Of a DNA stretch of 64,000 bases, positions 44,720 to 54,706 are shown one piece after another. Source of the stretch: Pseudomonas paeninsulae (lineage in GTDB: Bacteria; Pseudomonadota; Gammaproteobacteria; Pseudomonadales; Pseudomonadaceae); assembly GCF_035621475.1 (NCBI RefSeq), contig NZ_CP141799.1, positions 2,840,501-2,904,500 on the forward strand, given 5' to 3'. Each line of letters opens with the position of its first letter. The first letter of the stretch is position 1. The position numbers and the translations under genes are program-made. The notes under the pieces were generated by a model that saw nothing but the letters and a program-made list of their open reading frames with translations, was not told where the DNA came from and did not search any database.

Positions 44720-46139
44720 AGGCTATGCGGCTAAGCCGGTTGATCGTATCCAGTATTGAGACCAGCCCAAGCCGATCCCACAGCTTCTTTGGCAGCGCCT
44801 GATTCATATGCGATGCCCCTGAGTTCCACCATGGCCCCCGACCGTTGACTGCCGATTTCCAGGCGCGCACTTCACTGAGTCCTAAACGCATCAGGTTACG
44901 CGCCCTCGTAAAGGGCCGTTTCCATTGTCGCCAGATTACACAGCGAAGTTTATGGCGCACCCAGCCATCAAGCTCTTCGAGCGGTCGTTTGCTTTGGCTC
45001 AGTTTGAAGTACCCGCTCCAGCCTCGCAGTACCGGATTTAATCGCTCGATGACATGCGCCATCTTGCGTCCCCGGTTGCTACGCAGAAGCGTTCTGAGTC
45101 GGTCGCGCAGGCGACGCAGGCTCATGGTTGCCACTCTCAGTCTCGGCTGCTGGTGCCAGCTCATCCCATAGCCCAGGTAGTCGCAGATCCAGGGGCGTGC
45201 CACTCGGCTCTTTTCCCGATTCAGCGTCAGTTTCAGCCGCCGGTTCAGGACGCGCTCAACGCTGGCCATTACGCGCACACCGGCTCGCTGGCTGCGCACA
45301 TAGATGTTCGCGTCATCGGCATAGCGTACGAAGCGATGGCCCCGCTTTGTCAGCTCGCGATCGAGTTCGTTGAGCAGGATGTTCGACAGCAACGGCGAGA
45401 GCGGGCCGCCTTGCGGCGCCCCTTCCTGCCGGCGGCTGGTGACCCCGCCCGACATCACCCCGGCCTCGAGATAACGGCGAATCAGCCTGAGCACTCGCTT
45501 GTCTTCAACCTGGCGCTGCACATGGGCCATCAATACATCGTGGTTGACCCGATCGAAGAACTTCTCCAGATCGAGTTCCACGCACCAGCGGTGGCCTGCC
45601 GCCACATGGGCACGGGCTGTTTCGATGGCTTGGTGGGCGCTTCTGCCCGGACGAAAGCCGTAGCTGTAGTCCGAGAACAGCGAGTCGAAGATTGGCGTGA
45701 GCTGTTGCAACAGAGCCTGTTGGATCAGGCGATCCACGACGCTGGGGATACCCAGCTGTCTTGTGCCGCCTTTGGGCTTGGGCATGTCAACGGCGCGCAC
45801 ACCTTGCGGGTGATACTCGCCGGCCAGCAACCTCGCCTTGAGGGTTGGCCAATACTGTTTCACGTAGCCCGCCAATTCGTAGACCGTCATGCCATCGGCA
45901 CCCGGCGCACCCTTGTTGCTGACCACGCGGCGATACGCACGTTTGAGGTTGGCAGGTGCAAGCACCCGCTCCATCAGCGTGTCCGGCTCCGCGTTCGTCC
46001 ACGCCACAGACGCCGTCGATGCTTGCGCCCTGTCAGCCGTCATCCTCGGATACCGTCCGGGACCTGGGGTAACAGTTTTCTCTTGGAGAATATTCTGCGT
46101 TTCAACATTCGACGAGACTCTGACGCCTACTGGCGGCAT
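44718..46139 (-). CDS. ltrA: Group II intron reverse transcriptase/maturase
   Basis: A 473-residue reverse transcriptase with maturase domain. Visible blocks are PKGGTRQLGIPSVVDRLIQQ, YSYGFRPGRSAHQAI, the catalytic RYADDANIY (YADD), and the thumb/X region (HVIERLNPVLRGWSGYFKLS). It copies the intron RNA and helps it fold. No HNH endonuclease domain is evident at the C-terminus, which fits class C introns. The start is uncertain; an alternative ATG at 46043 (MTADRAQAST) is possible. Confidence 0.95.
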   Translation of the reverse strand: MPPVGVRVSSNVETQNILQEKTVTPGPGRYPRMTADRAQASTASVAWTNAEPDTLMERVLAPANLKRAYRRVVSNKGAPGADGMTVYELAGYVKQYWPTLKARLLAGEYHPQGVRAVDMPKPKGGTRQLGIPSVVDRLIQQALLQQLTPIFDSLFSDYSYGFRPGRSAHQAIETARAHVAAGHRWCVELDLEKFFDRVNHDVLMAHVQRQVEDKRVLRLIRRYLEAGVMSGGVTSRRQEGAPQGGPLSPLLSNILLNELDRELTKRGHRFVRYADDANIYVRSQRAGVRVMASVERVLNRRLKLTLNREKSRVARPWICDYLGYGMSWHQQPRLRVATMSLRRLRDRLRTLLRSNRGRKMAHVIERLNPVLRGWSGYFKLSQSKRPLEELDGWVRHKLRCVIWRQWKRPFTRARNLMRLGLSEVRAWKSAVNGRGPWWNSGASHMNQALPKKLWDRLGLVSILDTINRLSRIA

Positions 46140-46570
46140 AACCTGTTCGGCCCTTGGTGGCGCGGTTATTCACCACTTATTACGGCGTCGGCTGACTTCT
46201 GCACGCTCATCCCGACGCCTCGCGGCGCTCGGTAGCACACTGGCAAACATGCAGATCTCCCAGGGTAATTCGCGCGACCTTCCTGCTTATGCCTGTCGGA
46301 TCTACGTCGCAGCGTTCCGTGCAAGTATTGGGCTTTGACGGTATGGGCCGCCTCACCTCGCTGCGCCGCCTCTATCCGCTTCCTGTTCGTCAGGCCAGCA
46401 TTTTGCCTCGGGCTTCCTTCAGATTCGCAGTCACCCACGACACCCTTGCCTCTGGCTAACACTTCCCCTTGCCGGGTGTGTAGAGGACTTGCACCTCCAA
46501 GTCACCAGCGTGGCCACCACAGCCAAACTGGTTGCGCTTGCGCGCAACGCGCCATGCCTGGCGCACCCAC

Positions 46571-46598
46571 AAAAAAGCCCTGCAGTGCAGGGCTTTTT
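46571..46598 (-). terminator. Terminator of the AGCS gene; intron target
   Basis: GCCCTG pairs with CAGGGC (about 46577-46593), flanked by A and T runs. On the minus strand it ends the alanine/glycine symporter transcript, and the T run is followed after GTGG by the 5' end of the intron. Confidence 0.88.
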
Positions 46599-46646
46599 CA
46601 TTTCAGCGGATAACCAGCGTCTATTCAGACCCTGGCCATGAGCGAC

Positions 46647-48023
46647 CTAGCGCTGCTGGCTTGCGATGCCACCCACGCTAGCCTCACGGGCAAAGTGCTC
46701 GCGGGTCAGCTTGACCACCACCGGGCTGAGCAGCAGCAGGGACAACAGGTTGGGGATTGCCATCAGACCGTTGAGGGTGTCTGCGACCAACCAGGCGAAG
46801 TCCAGGTGGGCCACCGCGCCGAACGGCACAGCCAGGACCCAGAGAATGCGGAACGGCAGGATGGCCTTGGTGCCGACCATGTATTCCCAGCATTTCTCGC
46901 CGAAGTAGCTCCAGCCGAGGATGGTGGTGAAGGCGAACACCACCAGGGCAACGGTCAGAATATAACCACCGACACCCGGCATGGCCGATTCGAAGGCTGC
47001 GGCCGAGAGTGCCGCACCGCTTAGACCACTGGTCCAGACGCCGGAGCAGATGATCGCCAGGCCGGTCAAGGTGCAGATGACGATAGTGTCGATAAAGGTA
47101 CCGAGCATGCCGATCATGCCCGAGCGCACCGAACTGTTGGTGGTACCGGCCGCCTGAGCGATACCGGCAGTGCCGAGGCCCGCTTCGTTGGAGAAGATAC
47201 CGCGCGCCACACCGAAGCGGATTGCCGCCATGACCGCCGCACCGGCGAAACCGCCAGTCGCTGCAACCGGGGTGAAGGCGTAGGTGAAGATCATCTCGAA
47301 CGCAGCCGGGATCTGTGCGGAGTTAACCACCAGCACCACAATGGCGGCGATGACATAGGCCACGCACATGAAGGGAACCAGGGTTGCGGCGACCTTACCG
47401 ATACGCTTGATACCACCGAGGATGACCAGGCCGACGAAGAACATGGTGACCAGACCGGTCAGCCACAACGGCACGGCGAATGTCGCCTCGAGGGCCGCGG
47501 CCATGCTGTTGACCTGCACCATGTTGCCGATGCCGAAGCCTGCGAAGCCGCCGAAGATGGCGAACGCAGTACCCAGCCACAGCCACTTCTTGCCCAGGCC
47601 ATTTTTGATCGCATACATCGGCCCGCCAACGTGCTCGCCGCGTTCGTCTTTCTCGCGGTAATGCACTGCCAGTACGACTTCGGCGTACTTGGTGGCCATG
47701 CCAACCAACGCGGTACACCACATCCAGAACAGCGCGCCGGGGCCACCGAGGAAGATTGCAGTGGCTACGCCGGCGATATTACCGGTACCGACCGTCGCCG
47801 CCAGGCAGGTCATCAGTGCCTGGAACGGGGTGATTTCGCCGCTTTCGCTATCGCCTTTCTTGCGGCCTTGCCACATCAATTTGAAACCGGCGCCGACCTT
47901 GCTCAGCGGCATGAATTTCAGGCGCAGCATCAGGAACAGGCCGGTGCCGAGGATCATCACCAGCATCGGCGGGCCCCAGACAAGACCATTGAGTTGATTG
48001 ACCAAACTGTTGAGGGTTTCCAT
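46647..48023 (-). CDS. Alanine/glycine:cation symporter (AGCS family)
   Basis: A 458-residue integral membrane transporter that imports alanine or glycine with sodium (or protons). The family motif is visible as VGTGNIAGVATAIFLGGPGA, with FSNEAGLGTAGIAQAAGTTN (the second AGCS motif) and about 10-11 hydrophobic spans. Length is usual. The 5' leader holds a hairpin (48138-48163). Substrate cannot be fixed by sequence alone. It is transcribed alone from the minus strand and ends at the terminator used by the intron. Confidence 0.94.
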   Translation of the reverse strand: METLNSLVNQLNGLVWGPPMLVMILGTGLFLMLRLKFMPLSKVGAGFKLMWQGRKKGDSESGEITPFQALMTCLAATVGTGNIAGVATAIFLGGPGALFWMWCTALVGMATKYAEVVLAVHYREKDERGEHVGGPMYAIKNGLGKKWLWLGTAFAIFGGFAGFGIGNMVQVNSMAAALEATFAVPLWLTGLVTMFFVGLVILGGIKRIGKVAATLVPFMCVAYVIAAIVVLVVNSAQIPAAFEMIFTYAFTPVAATGGFAGAAVMAAIRFGVARGIFSNEAGLGTAGIAQAAGTTNSSVRSGMIGMLGTFIDTIVICTLTGLAIICSGVWTSGLSGAALSAAAFESAMPGVGGYILTVALVVFAFTTILGWSYFGEKCWEYMVGTKAILPFRILWVLAVPFGAVAHLDFAWLVADTLNGLMAIPNLLSLLLLSPVVVKLTREHFAREASVGGIASQQR

Positions 48024-48357
48024 CTAAGGTTCCTTATTCTTGTAGTAATCGCGAGGTTGGGTACCCTTCGCATGCTCGACCGCCGGGTAGGCAGTGCTGT
48101 TTGACCGACTGACGCCATCAGCTACAGATTCAGCAAGAGGGTATGCATGAAGATGCATGCCCTTAGCTATAGCGGGCGCCAGTATAAGAAGAGAATTGCA
48201 GTCTATTTAACTGTTTAGAAGACAATACTTAGCTGTATTTACCGTTAATAGGCGAATAAACCAGAGATAGATAGCCGTATACCGGAAAGACACCGCATAT
48301 TCAGCGATCAACCTTGTCCATCAAGCGCCAGCGACCACTCGACACGCCCCAGCGTGA
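48024..48357. other. Leader and intergenic region of AGCS gene
   Basis: About 330 bases. A hairpin GGGTATGCAT/ATGCATGCCC with GAAG loop sits at 48138-48163 in the 5' leader of the transporter gene. Beyond it, 48175-48260 is AT-rich and probably holds the promoter, though no exact -10/-35 pair can be fixed. Nothing else is seen up to the end of tamB. Confidence 0.55.
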
Positions 48358-51300
48358 CTAAAAATCGCGCCTATAGAACAGGTCAAGAGAACTGGCCAGG
48401 CCGCTGGCAGCCTCAAGATAGAGGCGCTTGCTCAGTTCATAGCGCAATGCGATGGTATTTGCCGGTTCGAACACGCCGATCCCATAGCGCAAGCTCAGGC
48501 GCTCCGACAGGCTGCCGCTGGCCACCACACTGGTGCTGATGCCACTGCCCTGGCTGTCCAGTTGGAAATCAGTGATGCCCAGCACCTGCGCCACGCTGCC
48601 GGTCACCGAGGCGCTACCGGCTAAACCCATGGCGAGCGCCGCCTGGGCCAGCATGTTGTTGTCGCCGCTGCTTTGCCCCAGCGGCCGGCCGAGCACCAGG
48701 TACGACAGCGCCTGCTGCTGACTCATGGCCGGCTCGGAAAACACCTCGGTGGTGGGCTGTTCGGCATTGCCGCTCAGGCGCAAACCGGCGACCATCGAAT
48801 CGACCCGACGAATCGCCTCGACATCCAGATAGGGCTGGTCGATCGGCCCGGCGAACAGCAAACGTGCGCGACGAATGGTCAAGCGCTGGCCATAAGCACG
48901 ATAACGGCCGTTGTTCAGGCTCAGCTCGCCGCGGGTGTCGAGGTCATTACCGACATGCACGCGTCCGGCCAGATCGGCATTGAGGCCAAAACCACTGAAG
49001 CTCAGGCGCTCCTGCCCCACCTCGACATCGATATCCATGGCGATCGCCACCGGCTGCTGCTTATTGCTTGCACTGCCGACGATCACCGCATCCTCCGAAA
49101 CCTTGACCGTCGACGGCGGCAACTCGCGGATGACAATCTTGCCGCGCGGGATCAGCACCTTGCCGGCGATGGACAGTTGCTCGGCAGCGATGCGCAGGGT
49201 GAGATCCGGTTCGACCTCCAGCTGCGCATAGGGCTCGATATTGACCGGCAGACCACTACCACGCAGGCGCAATTCCCCGAGCAGCCCATCGCGCCAGGAC
49301 AACTCGCCGACCAGACTGACCTGCCCACGTTCGCCACTGCGCCAGCCACCGCTGAGTTGCAGGCTTTCCCCGGCAATCCGCGCGTCCACCTGCAACGCCT
49401 CGACCGTCACGGGCAATTGACCGCCGGACAGTTCGCCCCCACTGAGTTGCAAGCGACCATCGATTTGCGGCGCCAGCAAGCTGCCGGACAGGCTGCCACT
49501 GCCGTCGAGCCGCCCAGCCAGATGCTCGACCATCGGCAGGAACGGGCGCGCCAGAGCCAGATCAAGGCCCGTCAGGCGGAAATCGCCGGTCAATGGTTTA
49601 CTCGCCGGACGCGGATCGAGACGGGCTTGCAGGGACAATTCACCGATTTTCGGCCCCCGCAAATTCAGCCGCGTATCGATTTGCTGCGCCCGCAACTGGC
49701 TCTCCAGACGCAGGCTGTCATAGGTAAAGTCCAGCCATTGGCCCCGGTCGCGGATGCGCCAGGTGCCGCTGCCGGCATCCAGCACTACCTGTCCGCTCGG
49801 CCCTGCCGCCGGCATGTCGAGCTGCACCTCGGCATTCAGCTTGCCTTGCCAGGCGAAGTCCTTGGGAAACCATTGGGCCAGGCTGTCGAGGGGAAAATCG
49901 CGCAGACGATAGCGCAGCTTGGGCTCAGGCTGCAGACGTTGATCCTCGCCACACAGGCTGGCCGCGCCGGAACGCCAGCAGTGCGCCGCGAGGCTGATCT
50001 GGCCGTTGGCCAAGCGCACCAGGGCGGCGGGTTGCTGCAAACGCCAATCCTGACCGCCGCTTTGTACCTCGCCGCTGCTCAGGCGTCCGCGCCAGGCACC
50101 TTGATCCAGACGTCCATCGAGGGCCAAGGCGCTCTGCAGCAAGGGGCCCGCGAGCTTGAGCTGCAGGCGTTGCTGACGCTGATCACCCTGCCCGCTGGCC
50201 GTCAGCCGGCCCAGTTCGGTCTCGCCCAGGGTAATGCCTTGGGCATCCAGTTCGACCCGCGCGTGCTGGCCGCTATCGAGACTGGCATCGAGCTGAAGGC
50301 GCTGCAGGCGCTGGTCGCTGTATGCCAGGCGCTGACCCTGTAGGGTCAGCTGGCCTTGGGGCGCCTGCAGGCTGCCGGCCAGGTCGAGTTGGCCCTCGAG
50401 TTGCCCCTGCAACTGCGGCCATAGCTGGCCCAGGCGCGGTAGTTTCAGGCGCAATTGCCCGCTCAGGCGCTGATCCAGCTCAGCACTGCCGTCGATGCGA
50501 TTGTCGCCCAGGCGCAGCGCCAATCGCTGCAGCCCCCAGCGCTGCCCGGCCCCTGTGACCTGAGCCTGCAACTGCGCCGGCTGGCCACGCAACCGGCCGT
50601 CGAGGTCGATTTGCGCATTCAGGCTCAGTTGCTGATCCTTCAGCTCGCCCTGGCTATGCAGCGGTCCGCCCAGAGTGCCCGGCAGTTCTGCCAGCCAGTA
50701 GGCCGGATCCAACTCATGCAGTTGCAAGCGCGCATCCCAGCGCAGGCCATCGGCAAAACCCAGGGTCAGCTGGCCATCGGCCCGGCCCTGACCTGCGCGC
50801 AGCTGCAGATCGGGCAGTTGTAGCTGCTGCACATCACCACTGAGCGGACTCGCCAGAGTGAAAGCCCCGGCCGGGCCATCCAGCTCGGCGGCGAAGTGGC
50901 CCAGGTAGTTGCCGTCGCGATAGCTCAGCTCACCGCTCAGGCGGTGCAATGCCACCGCAGGTTGTGCAAGATCGGGATACAGTCGGCGCCAGGGAAAATC
51001 CTGCCAGTCGAAACTGCTGTCCAGGCCAAACCCCTCGCGCCAGTCCAACTGGCCACTGAGGCGCAGCTGCTGCTCGGCGCTGGCGCCTAGCGTCAAGCTA
51101 GCAATCTGGGCACCATCAGCCTTCACCAGCCCTTGCAGGGTCAGCGCCAGTGGCTCGCCCTCGCCCGGCAACTCGGCGTTGCCACTGACGTGGTAACCGT
51201 CGGCCAGATCGCCGCTGGCATTCAGCGTTATCTTGTTCAGGCGCAGAGTATCCGCCAGCTCGCTGCTGGCCTTGAAGCCGTCGGCGTGCAACTGCAGGCT

Positions 51301-52026
51301 GGCCGGGACGTTATCCGCCAGCGGCTGCACGTCGCCGTGCAAACGGCCATTCAGGTAGCCCGTGCTATCGGCGCTGACCTGCAGGCTTTGCTGCAGATCA
51401 CCGACAATCTGTACGGCAAGCTGCCAGTCCTGTTGCTCGGGCGCCGGTAGTTTCACCTTGCCAACGAGACTCAATGGCCAGTCACCGCTGGGCTGCAATT
51501 GGCCGCTCAGGTCCAGGGCAAAGTCGCCGCGCTGCAGGCGCAGACTGTCGAGCTGCACACCGGTGCTGGTCCAGCGTGCCGCCAGATGCAGGCCTTGCAG
51601 CTGTTCATCGCCATTGAGTTGCACGCTGCCGATCTGCACCTCACCCAACTCCAGGGCCAAAGGCAGCTGCAACTGCGGCAAATGCAAGGGCGCGTCGCCC
51701 TCCTCCTCGCCAGGCGGCAACAGCAGCTCGATGCGCTCGACCTGCAGCCGCTCGACGCACAGGGTCATACGCAGCAAGCAGAGCGGCGACCAAGCCACCT
51801 CGGCCAGGCGGATGTCCACCAGCCGCTCGCCTTGCTGCCAGCGCAACTGCTCGGCGCGCCACTGCCCGCCCAACTGGCCAGTGAAATTGCTCACCTGCAA
51901 ACCCGCAACCCGGGCCAACGCCCAGCGGCTGCCGGTATTGCTGGCGAGTATCCAGGTCAGCGTCAACACCAGCATCAGCAGGGCGCCGAGCAAAGCATAG
52001 AGGCTGTATTTGAGCCCGCTCCTCAC
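48358..52026 (-). CDS. tamB: Translocation and assembly module protein TamB
   Basis: A 1,222-residue inner-membrane-anchored protein that spans the periplasm. The N-terminal helix (LYALLGALLMLVLTLTWILA) anchors it. A long run of beta-strand repeats with L-x-L and G-x-L patterns fills the middle, forming the groove of AsmA-like proteins. The C-terminal DUF490 part contains FSGFGLNADLAG and the end SGLASSLDLFYRRDF. With TamA it is linked to insertion of certain outer membrane proteins and to phospholipid transport. The first codon overlaps the tamA stop (ATGA). Confidence 0.95.
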   Translation of the reverse strand: MRSGLKYSLYALLGALLMLVLTLTWILASNTGSRWALARVAGLQVSNFTGQLGGQWRAEQLRWQQGERLVDIRLAEVAWSPLCLLRMTLCVERLQVERIELLLPPGEEEGDAPLHLPQLQLPLALELGEVQIGSVQLNGDEQLQGLHLAARWTSTGVQLDSLRLQRGDFALDLSGQLQPSGDWPLSLVGKVKLPAPEQQDWQLAVQIVGDLQQSLQVSADSTGYLNGRLHGDVQPLADNVPASLQLHADGFKASSELADTLRLNKITLNASGDLADGYHVSGNAELPGEGEPLALTLQGLVKADGAQIASLTLGASAEQQLRLSGQLDWREGFGLDSSFDWQDFPWRRLYPDLAQPAVALHRLSGELSYRDGNYLGHFAAELDGPAGAFTLASPLSGDVQQLQLPDLQLRAGQGRADGQLTLGFADGLRWDARLQLHELDPAYWLAELPGTLGGPLHSQGELKDQQLSLNAQIDLDGRLRGQPAQLQAQVTGAGQRWGLQRLALRLGDNRIDGSAELDQRLSGQLRLKLPRLGQLWPQLQGQLEGQLDLAGSLQAPQGQLTLQGQRLAYSDQRLQRLQLDASLDSGQHARVELDAQGITLGETELGRLTASGQGDQRQQRLQLKLAGPLLQSALALDGRLDQGAWRGRLSSGEVQSGGQDWRLQQPAALVRLANGQISLAAHCWRSGAASLCGEDQRLQPEPKLRYRLRDFPLDSLAQWFPKDFAWQGKLNAEVQLDMPAAGPSGQVVLDAGSGTWRIRDRGQWLDFTYDSLRLESQLRAQQIDTRLNLRGPKIGELSLQARLDPRPASKPLTGDFRLTGLDLALARPFLPMVEHLAGRLDGSGSLSGSLLAPQIDGRLQLSGGELSGGQLPVTVEALQVDARIAGESLQLSGGWRSGERGQVSLVGELSWRDGLLGELRLRGSGLPVNIEPYAQLEVEPDLTLRIAAEQLSIAGKVLIPRGKIVIRELPPSTVKVSEDAVIVGSASNKQQPVAIAMDIDVEVGQERLSFSGFGLNADLAGRVHVGNDLDTRGELSLNNGRYRAYGQRLTIRRARLLFAGPIDQPYLDVEAIRRVDSMVAGLRLSGNAEQPTTEVFSEPAMSQQQALSYLVLGRPLGQSSGDNNMLAQAALAMGLAGSASVTGSVAQVLGITDFQLDSQGSGISTSVVASGSLSERLSLRYGIGVFEPANTIALRYELSKRLYLEAASGLASSLDLFYRRDF

Positions 52027-53750
52027 AGTTCCGGCCCCATGGAGAAATGCACCCGCACACCGCCCGGGTCATCCAGCGGATGAGCCAGGTCGAGGCGCAG
52101 CGGACCGACCGGTGAGACCCAACGCAGGCCGATGCCGACGGCGCTTTTCAAGGAGGGAAAGTCCAGCGAGTTGAAGGTGTTGCCCTGGTCGACAAAGGTC
52201 GCCACGCGCCAGCGCTCGGCCACGCTGTACTGGTACTCGGCGCTGGCGGCGAACAGATAGCGGCCGCCGATTTTATCGCCCTGGGCGTTTTCCGGTGACA
52301 GGCTCTGGTAGTCGTAACCGCGCACGCTCTGATCGCCGCCAGCGAAGAACCTGAGCGATGGCGGCACCGCGGCAAACCCGCCGGATTCGGTACCACCGAA
52401 CTGCACCCGCCCGAGTAGGCGATGCTTGTCCGCCAGGGTGGTCAAGCCTTTGAGCAGGACAGTGCCGTGCAGCACGTCGGCATCGGAGAGTAAGCCGCGT
52501 TTGGCCGCCGACAGATCGAATTGCAGGCGATATCCATGCTGCGGATCGACCTGATTGTCGCTGTGCAGGTAGGCATAGCTGATGCCGGGCATCAGCAAGG
52601 TACTCAGCCCGGAATCATCGCCGAGCTGGTATTGCTCATGTTGCCACTTCAGCGAGATAACCCGCTGCCAGCCACTGTCCAGCTTGCTGTGCCACTCCGG
52701 CCCCAGGGTCAGCAGGCGGCTGAGGCTGTCGGTGTCGGCCAGTTCCTGATACTGGTAACCGCCGGCGTAGCGCAGTTTGTCGGTCAGGGGTGGATCACCG
52801 GGCACGTCGTACCACAGGCCGACGTTCTGCCGCGGCGCCGACAACTCCATCTCGGCGCCGTAGCTGTGGCCCTGTGGATTGACCCAATGACGTGTCCAGT
52901 TGGCGCGCCCACGCGGACCGACATCGGTGGAAAAACCCAGCCCCAGCCCCATGCTGCGTGGCTTGCGCGTTTGCAACTGAACACTCACCGGAATCCGCTG
53001 CTGCTCGGCGGCGTTCGGATTGGCATCGACGCTCACCGACTCGAAATAACCACTGGAACGCAGCGCCTGGTACAGCTCGGCGATCAGTTCGGAGTCATAG
53101 GGTGACTCGGCGGCAAACGGCACCATGCGTTGCAGCAGTTGCTCATCAAACGGAGCATCGCCCGCGAAACTCACTGCACCCAACTGGTAGCGCGGACCAC
53201 TGTCGTAGATCAGTTCGATGTCGGCAACCCCGGCACGCGGATCGATACTCAGGCGTTGATGAGTGAAGCGCCCCGCGAAAAAACCATAGCGCGAGGCCTG
53301 GTTCTGGATCTGCCGCTTGGCCGCGTCGTACCGGCCATGATTGAGTACCGCGCCGGCTTTGAGTCCGGAGCCGCTAGGCAGGCGAAATTCGCGCAACTGG
53401 TTGGCCGGCCCGTCGATGCGCAGGATCACCTCACGCAGCCTGACCGGTTCGCCGGGAGTGATGCGGATGGTCAGGCGCAATGGATCGCCTTCACTGACCT
53501 CGCTGACGATCTGCGCCTGGTAGTAACCCAGGGCCTGCGCAGCTTTTTCCGCCTGTGCCTCGGCCACCCGGCTAAAACGCTGCAAGGCATCGAGGTCGCG
53601 CTCGCCCAGGCCGCCGATATAGCCTTCCACGTTCGCCTTGAGCGCGGCATTGGCCGGCTGCACCCTGACCACCAAGCGCGCCTCCGCCAGTACCGACGAG
53701 CCGAGCAGGAACAACGCCAATCCGGCGCAATATGTGGGAAACGTTCTCAT
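52023..53750 (-). CDS. tamA: Translocation and assembly module protein TamA
   Basis: A 575-residue Omp85-family outer membrane protein. The signal peptide is MRTFPTYCAGLALFLLGSSV followed by LA. Three POTRA domains cover about residues 25-260 (ARLVVRVQPANAALKANVEG, EPVRLREVILRIDG, PRYQLGAVSFAGDAPF). The C-terminal barrel ends in VHFSMGPEL with FFAGGDQSVRGYDYQSLSPE, the Omp85 RGY/QxxRGY-type loop. It pairs with TamB. ATG 53750 gives the correct signal peptide; the longer frame to 53798 does not. Confidence 0.95.
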   Translation of the reverse strand: MRTFPTYCAGLALFLLGSSVLAEARLVVRVQPANAALKANVEGYIGGLGERDLDALQRFSRVAEAQAEKAAQALGYYQAQIVSEVSEGDPLRLTIRITPGEPVRLREVILRIDGPANQLREFRLPSGSGLKAGAVLNHGRYDAAKRQIQNQASRYGFFAGRFTHQRLSIDPRAGVADIELIYDSGPRYQLGAVSFAGDAPFDEQLLQRMVPFAAESPYDSELIAELYQALRSSGYFESVSVDANPNAAEQQRIPVSVQLQTRKPRSMGLGLGFSTDVGPRGRANWTRHWVNPQGHSYGAEMELSAPRQNVGLWYDVPGDPPLTDKLRYAGGYQYQELADTDSLSRLLTLGPEWHSKLDSGWQRVISLKWQHEQYQLGDDSGLSTLLMPGISYAYLHSDNQVDPQHGYRLQFDLSAAKRGLLSDADVLHGTVLLKGLTTLADKHRLLGRVQFGGTESGGFAAVPPSLRFFAGGDQSVRGYDYQSLSPENAQGDKIGGRYLFAASAEYQYSVAERWRVATFVDQGNTFNSLDFPSLKSAVGIGLRWVSPVGPLRLDLAHPLDDPGGVRVHFSMGPEL

Positions 53751-53920
53751 GAACGCGATGCTAGCACGTGCCACGCAGCAACCTAGAGCACCTGGCAATG
53801 TTCTCGCAATTACTCTTTATTACCGTACCCCAGCGCCTCAGGCTGGATCAGGCGGCGATCCGTTTCAGCCCAGCGAGGAAACGCCCGTCTGCGCGACGCC
53901 CTCTGCAGGCCAGCACGCCA

Positions 53921-54562
53921 TCAAGCGCTGGCTTTGACGGCCTGTTGCGGGTTGGGATGGAAGAACACGTGTTCGATGATCGGCCCAACCGCCACTTCAC
54001 CAATTTCTTCGTAGCCATGACGCTTGTAGAAGTCCAGGTAGTGCGGATTACCGGTGTCCAGCACCACGCCGAGCGAGCCTGCATCCTCGGCACACCAGTT
54101 GTGCAACGCTTCGAGCAACTGCTCGCCGAGGTGCTTGCCCTGGAACTCGGGGTGTACGCCAATCAATGGCAGCACGTGGTAAGGCCCAGGCGGCAGGCAG
54201 GCCAGAATGGCATCGTGATAGGCCAAATATCGTTTGGTACAGCGAAAACCGGTGGTCAGCAGCATGCGCATACGCCAGTTCCAGCTCTCGGTGATATCCA
54301 GCCGGCGCTGGGGTGGTGCGATCAGCGCCATGCCGATCAGGCGGTCATCGATCAGTAGACCAATCGCCGGCAGATCCTCGCTGAAATGTTGCTGCACCAA
54401 CTCGCGAACGGTGGCGCGCACACGCTGGTCATAACCAGGGCGTTCGGCTTCGAACAGGTAAGAAAAGGTCGGTTCATGGCGATAGGCGTGGTACAGCAGC
54501 GAACGCGCTTCGCGGGCATAGCCGCTATCAAGCATTCGGACTTCAGCAGGACTGTTCGGCAT
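53921..54562 (-). CDS. GNAT-family acetyltransferase
   Basis: A 213-residue N-acetyltransferase. The acetyl-CoA site is in HVLPLIGVHPEFQGKHLGEQ (motif A, Q/RxxGxG/A variant with QGKHLGEQ), followed by LGVVLDTGNPHYLDFYKRHG (motif B). The substrate is unknown. It lies between the tamA-tamB operon and the divergent xthA. No signal or membrane segment. Confidence 0.85.
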   Translation of the reverse strand: MPNSPAEVRMLDSGYAREARSLLYHAYRHEPTFSYLFEAERPGYDQRVRATVRELVQQHFSEDLPAIGLLIDDRLIGMALIAPPQRRLDITESWNWRMRMLLTTGFRCTKRYLAYHDAILACLPPGPYHVLPLIGVHPEFQGKHLGEQLLEALHNWCAEDAGSLGVVLDTGNPHYLDFYKRHGYEEIGEVAVGPIIEHVFFHPNPQQAVKASA

Positions 54563-54706
54563 AGGGTGCGACCTCTGATTTTTCTTGATCTACTTGGCCT
54601 GTAGCCACCCTAGCACCGCAACCCGGCGACAGCCAGAACTGGCCTAGGGGTCACCGGATCGACTAGCATCATCGACTTGTTACAACGACCCCAGGACTTG
54701 CCGCCC

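Larger units (their letters stand above)
44647..46566 (-). mobile_element. Group II intron with reverse transcriptase, class C-like
   Basis: About 1,920 bases. The 5' end on the minus strand is GTGCGCC at 46566, fitting the GUGYG consensus. The 3' end near 44647 follows domains V and VI. The encoded reverse transcriptase lies in domain IV (44718-46139). The 5' exon ends in a T run of a terminator hairpin (46571-46598), the typical target site of class C introns, and the domain V stem has a CGC-like catalytic triad context (ACCGCCG). Both favour class C. Precise ends are from sequence pattern only. Confidence 0.85.

Noticed and set aside
48673..50343. 556-codon plus-strand frame opposite tamB
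   Set aside because: Low-complexity Gln/Ala/Leu composition arising from the antisense of a GC-rich repetitive gene; no domain evident.
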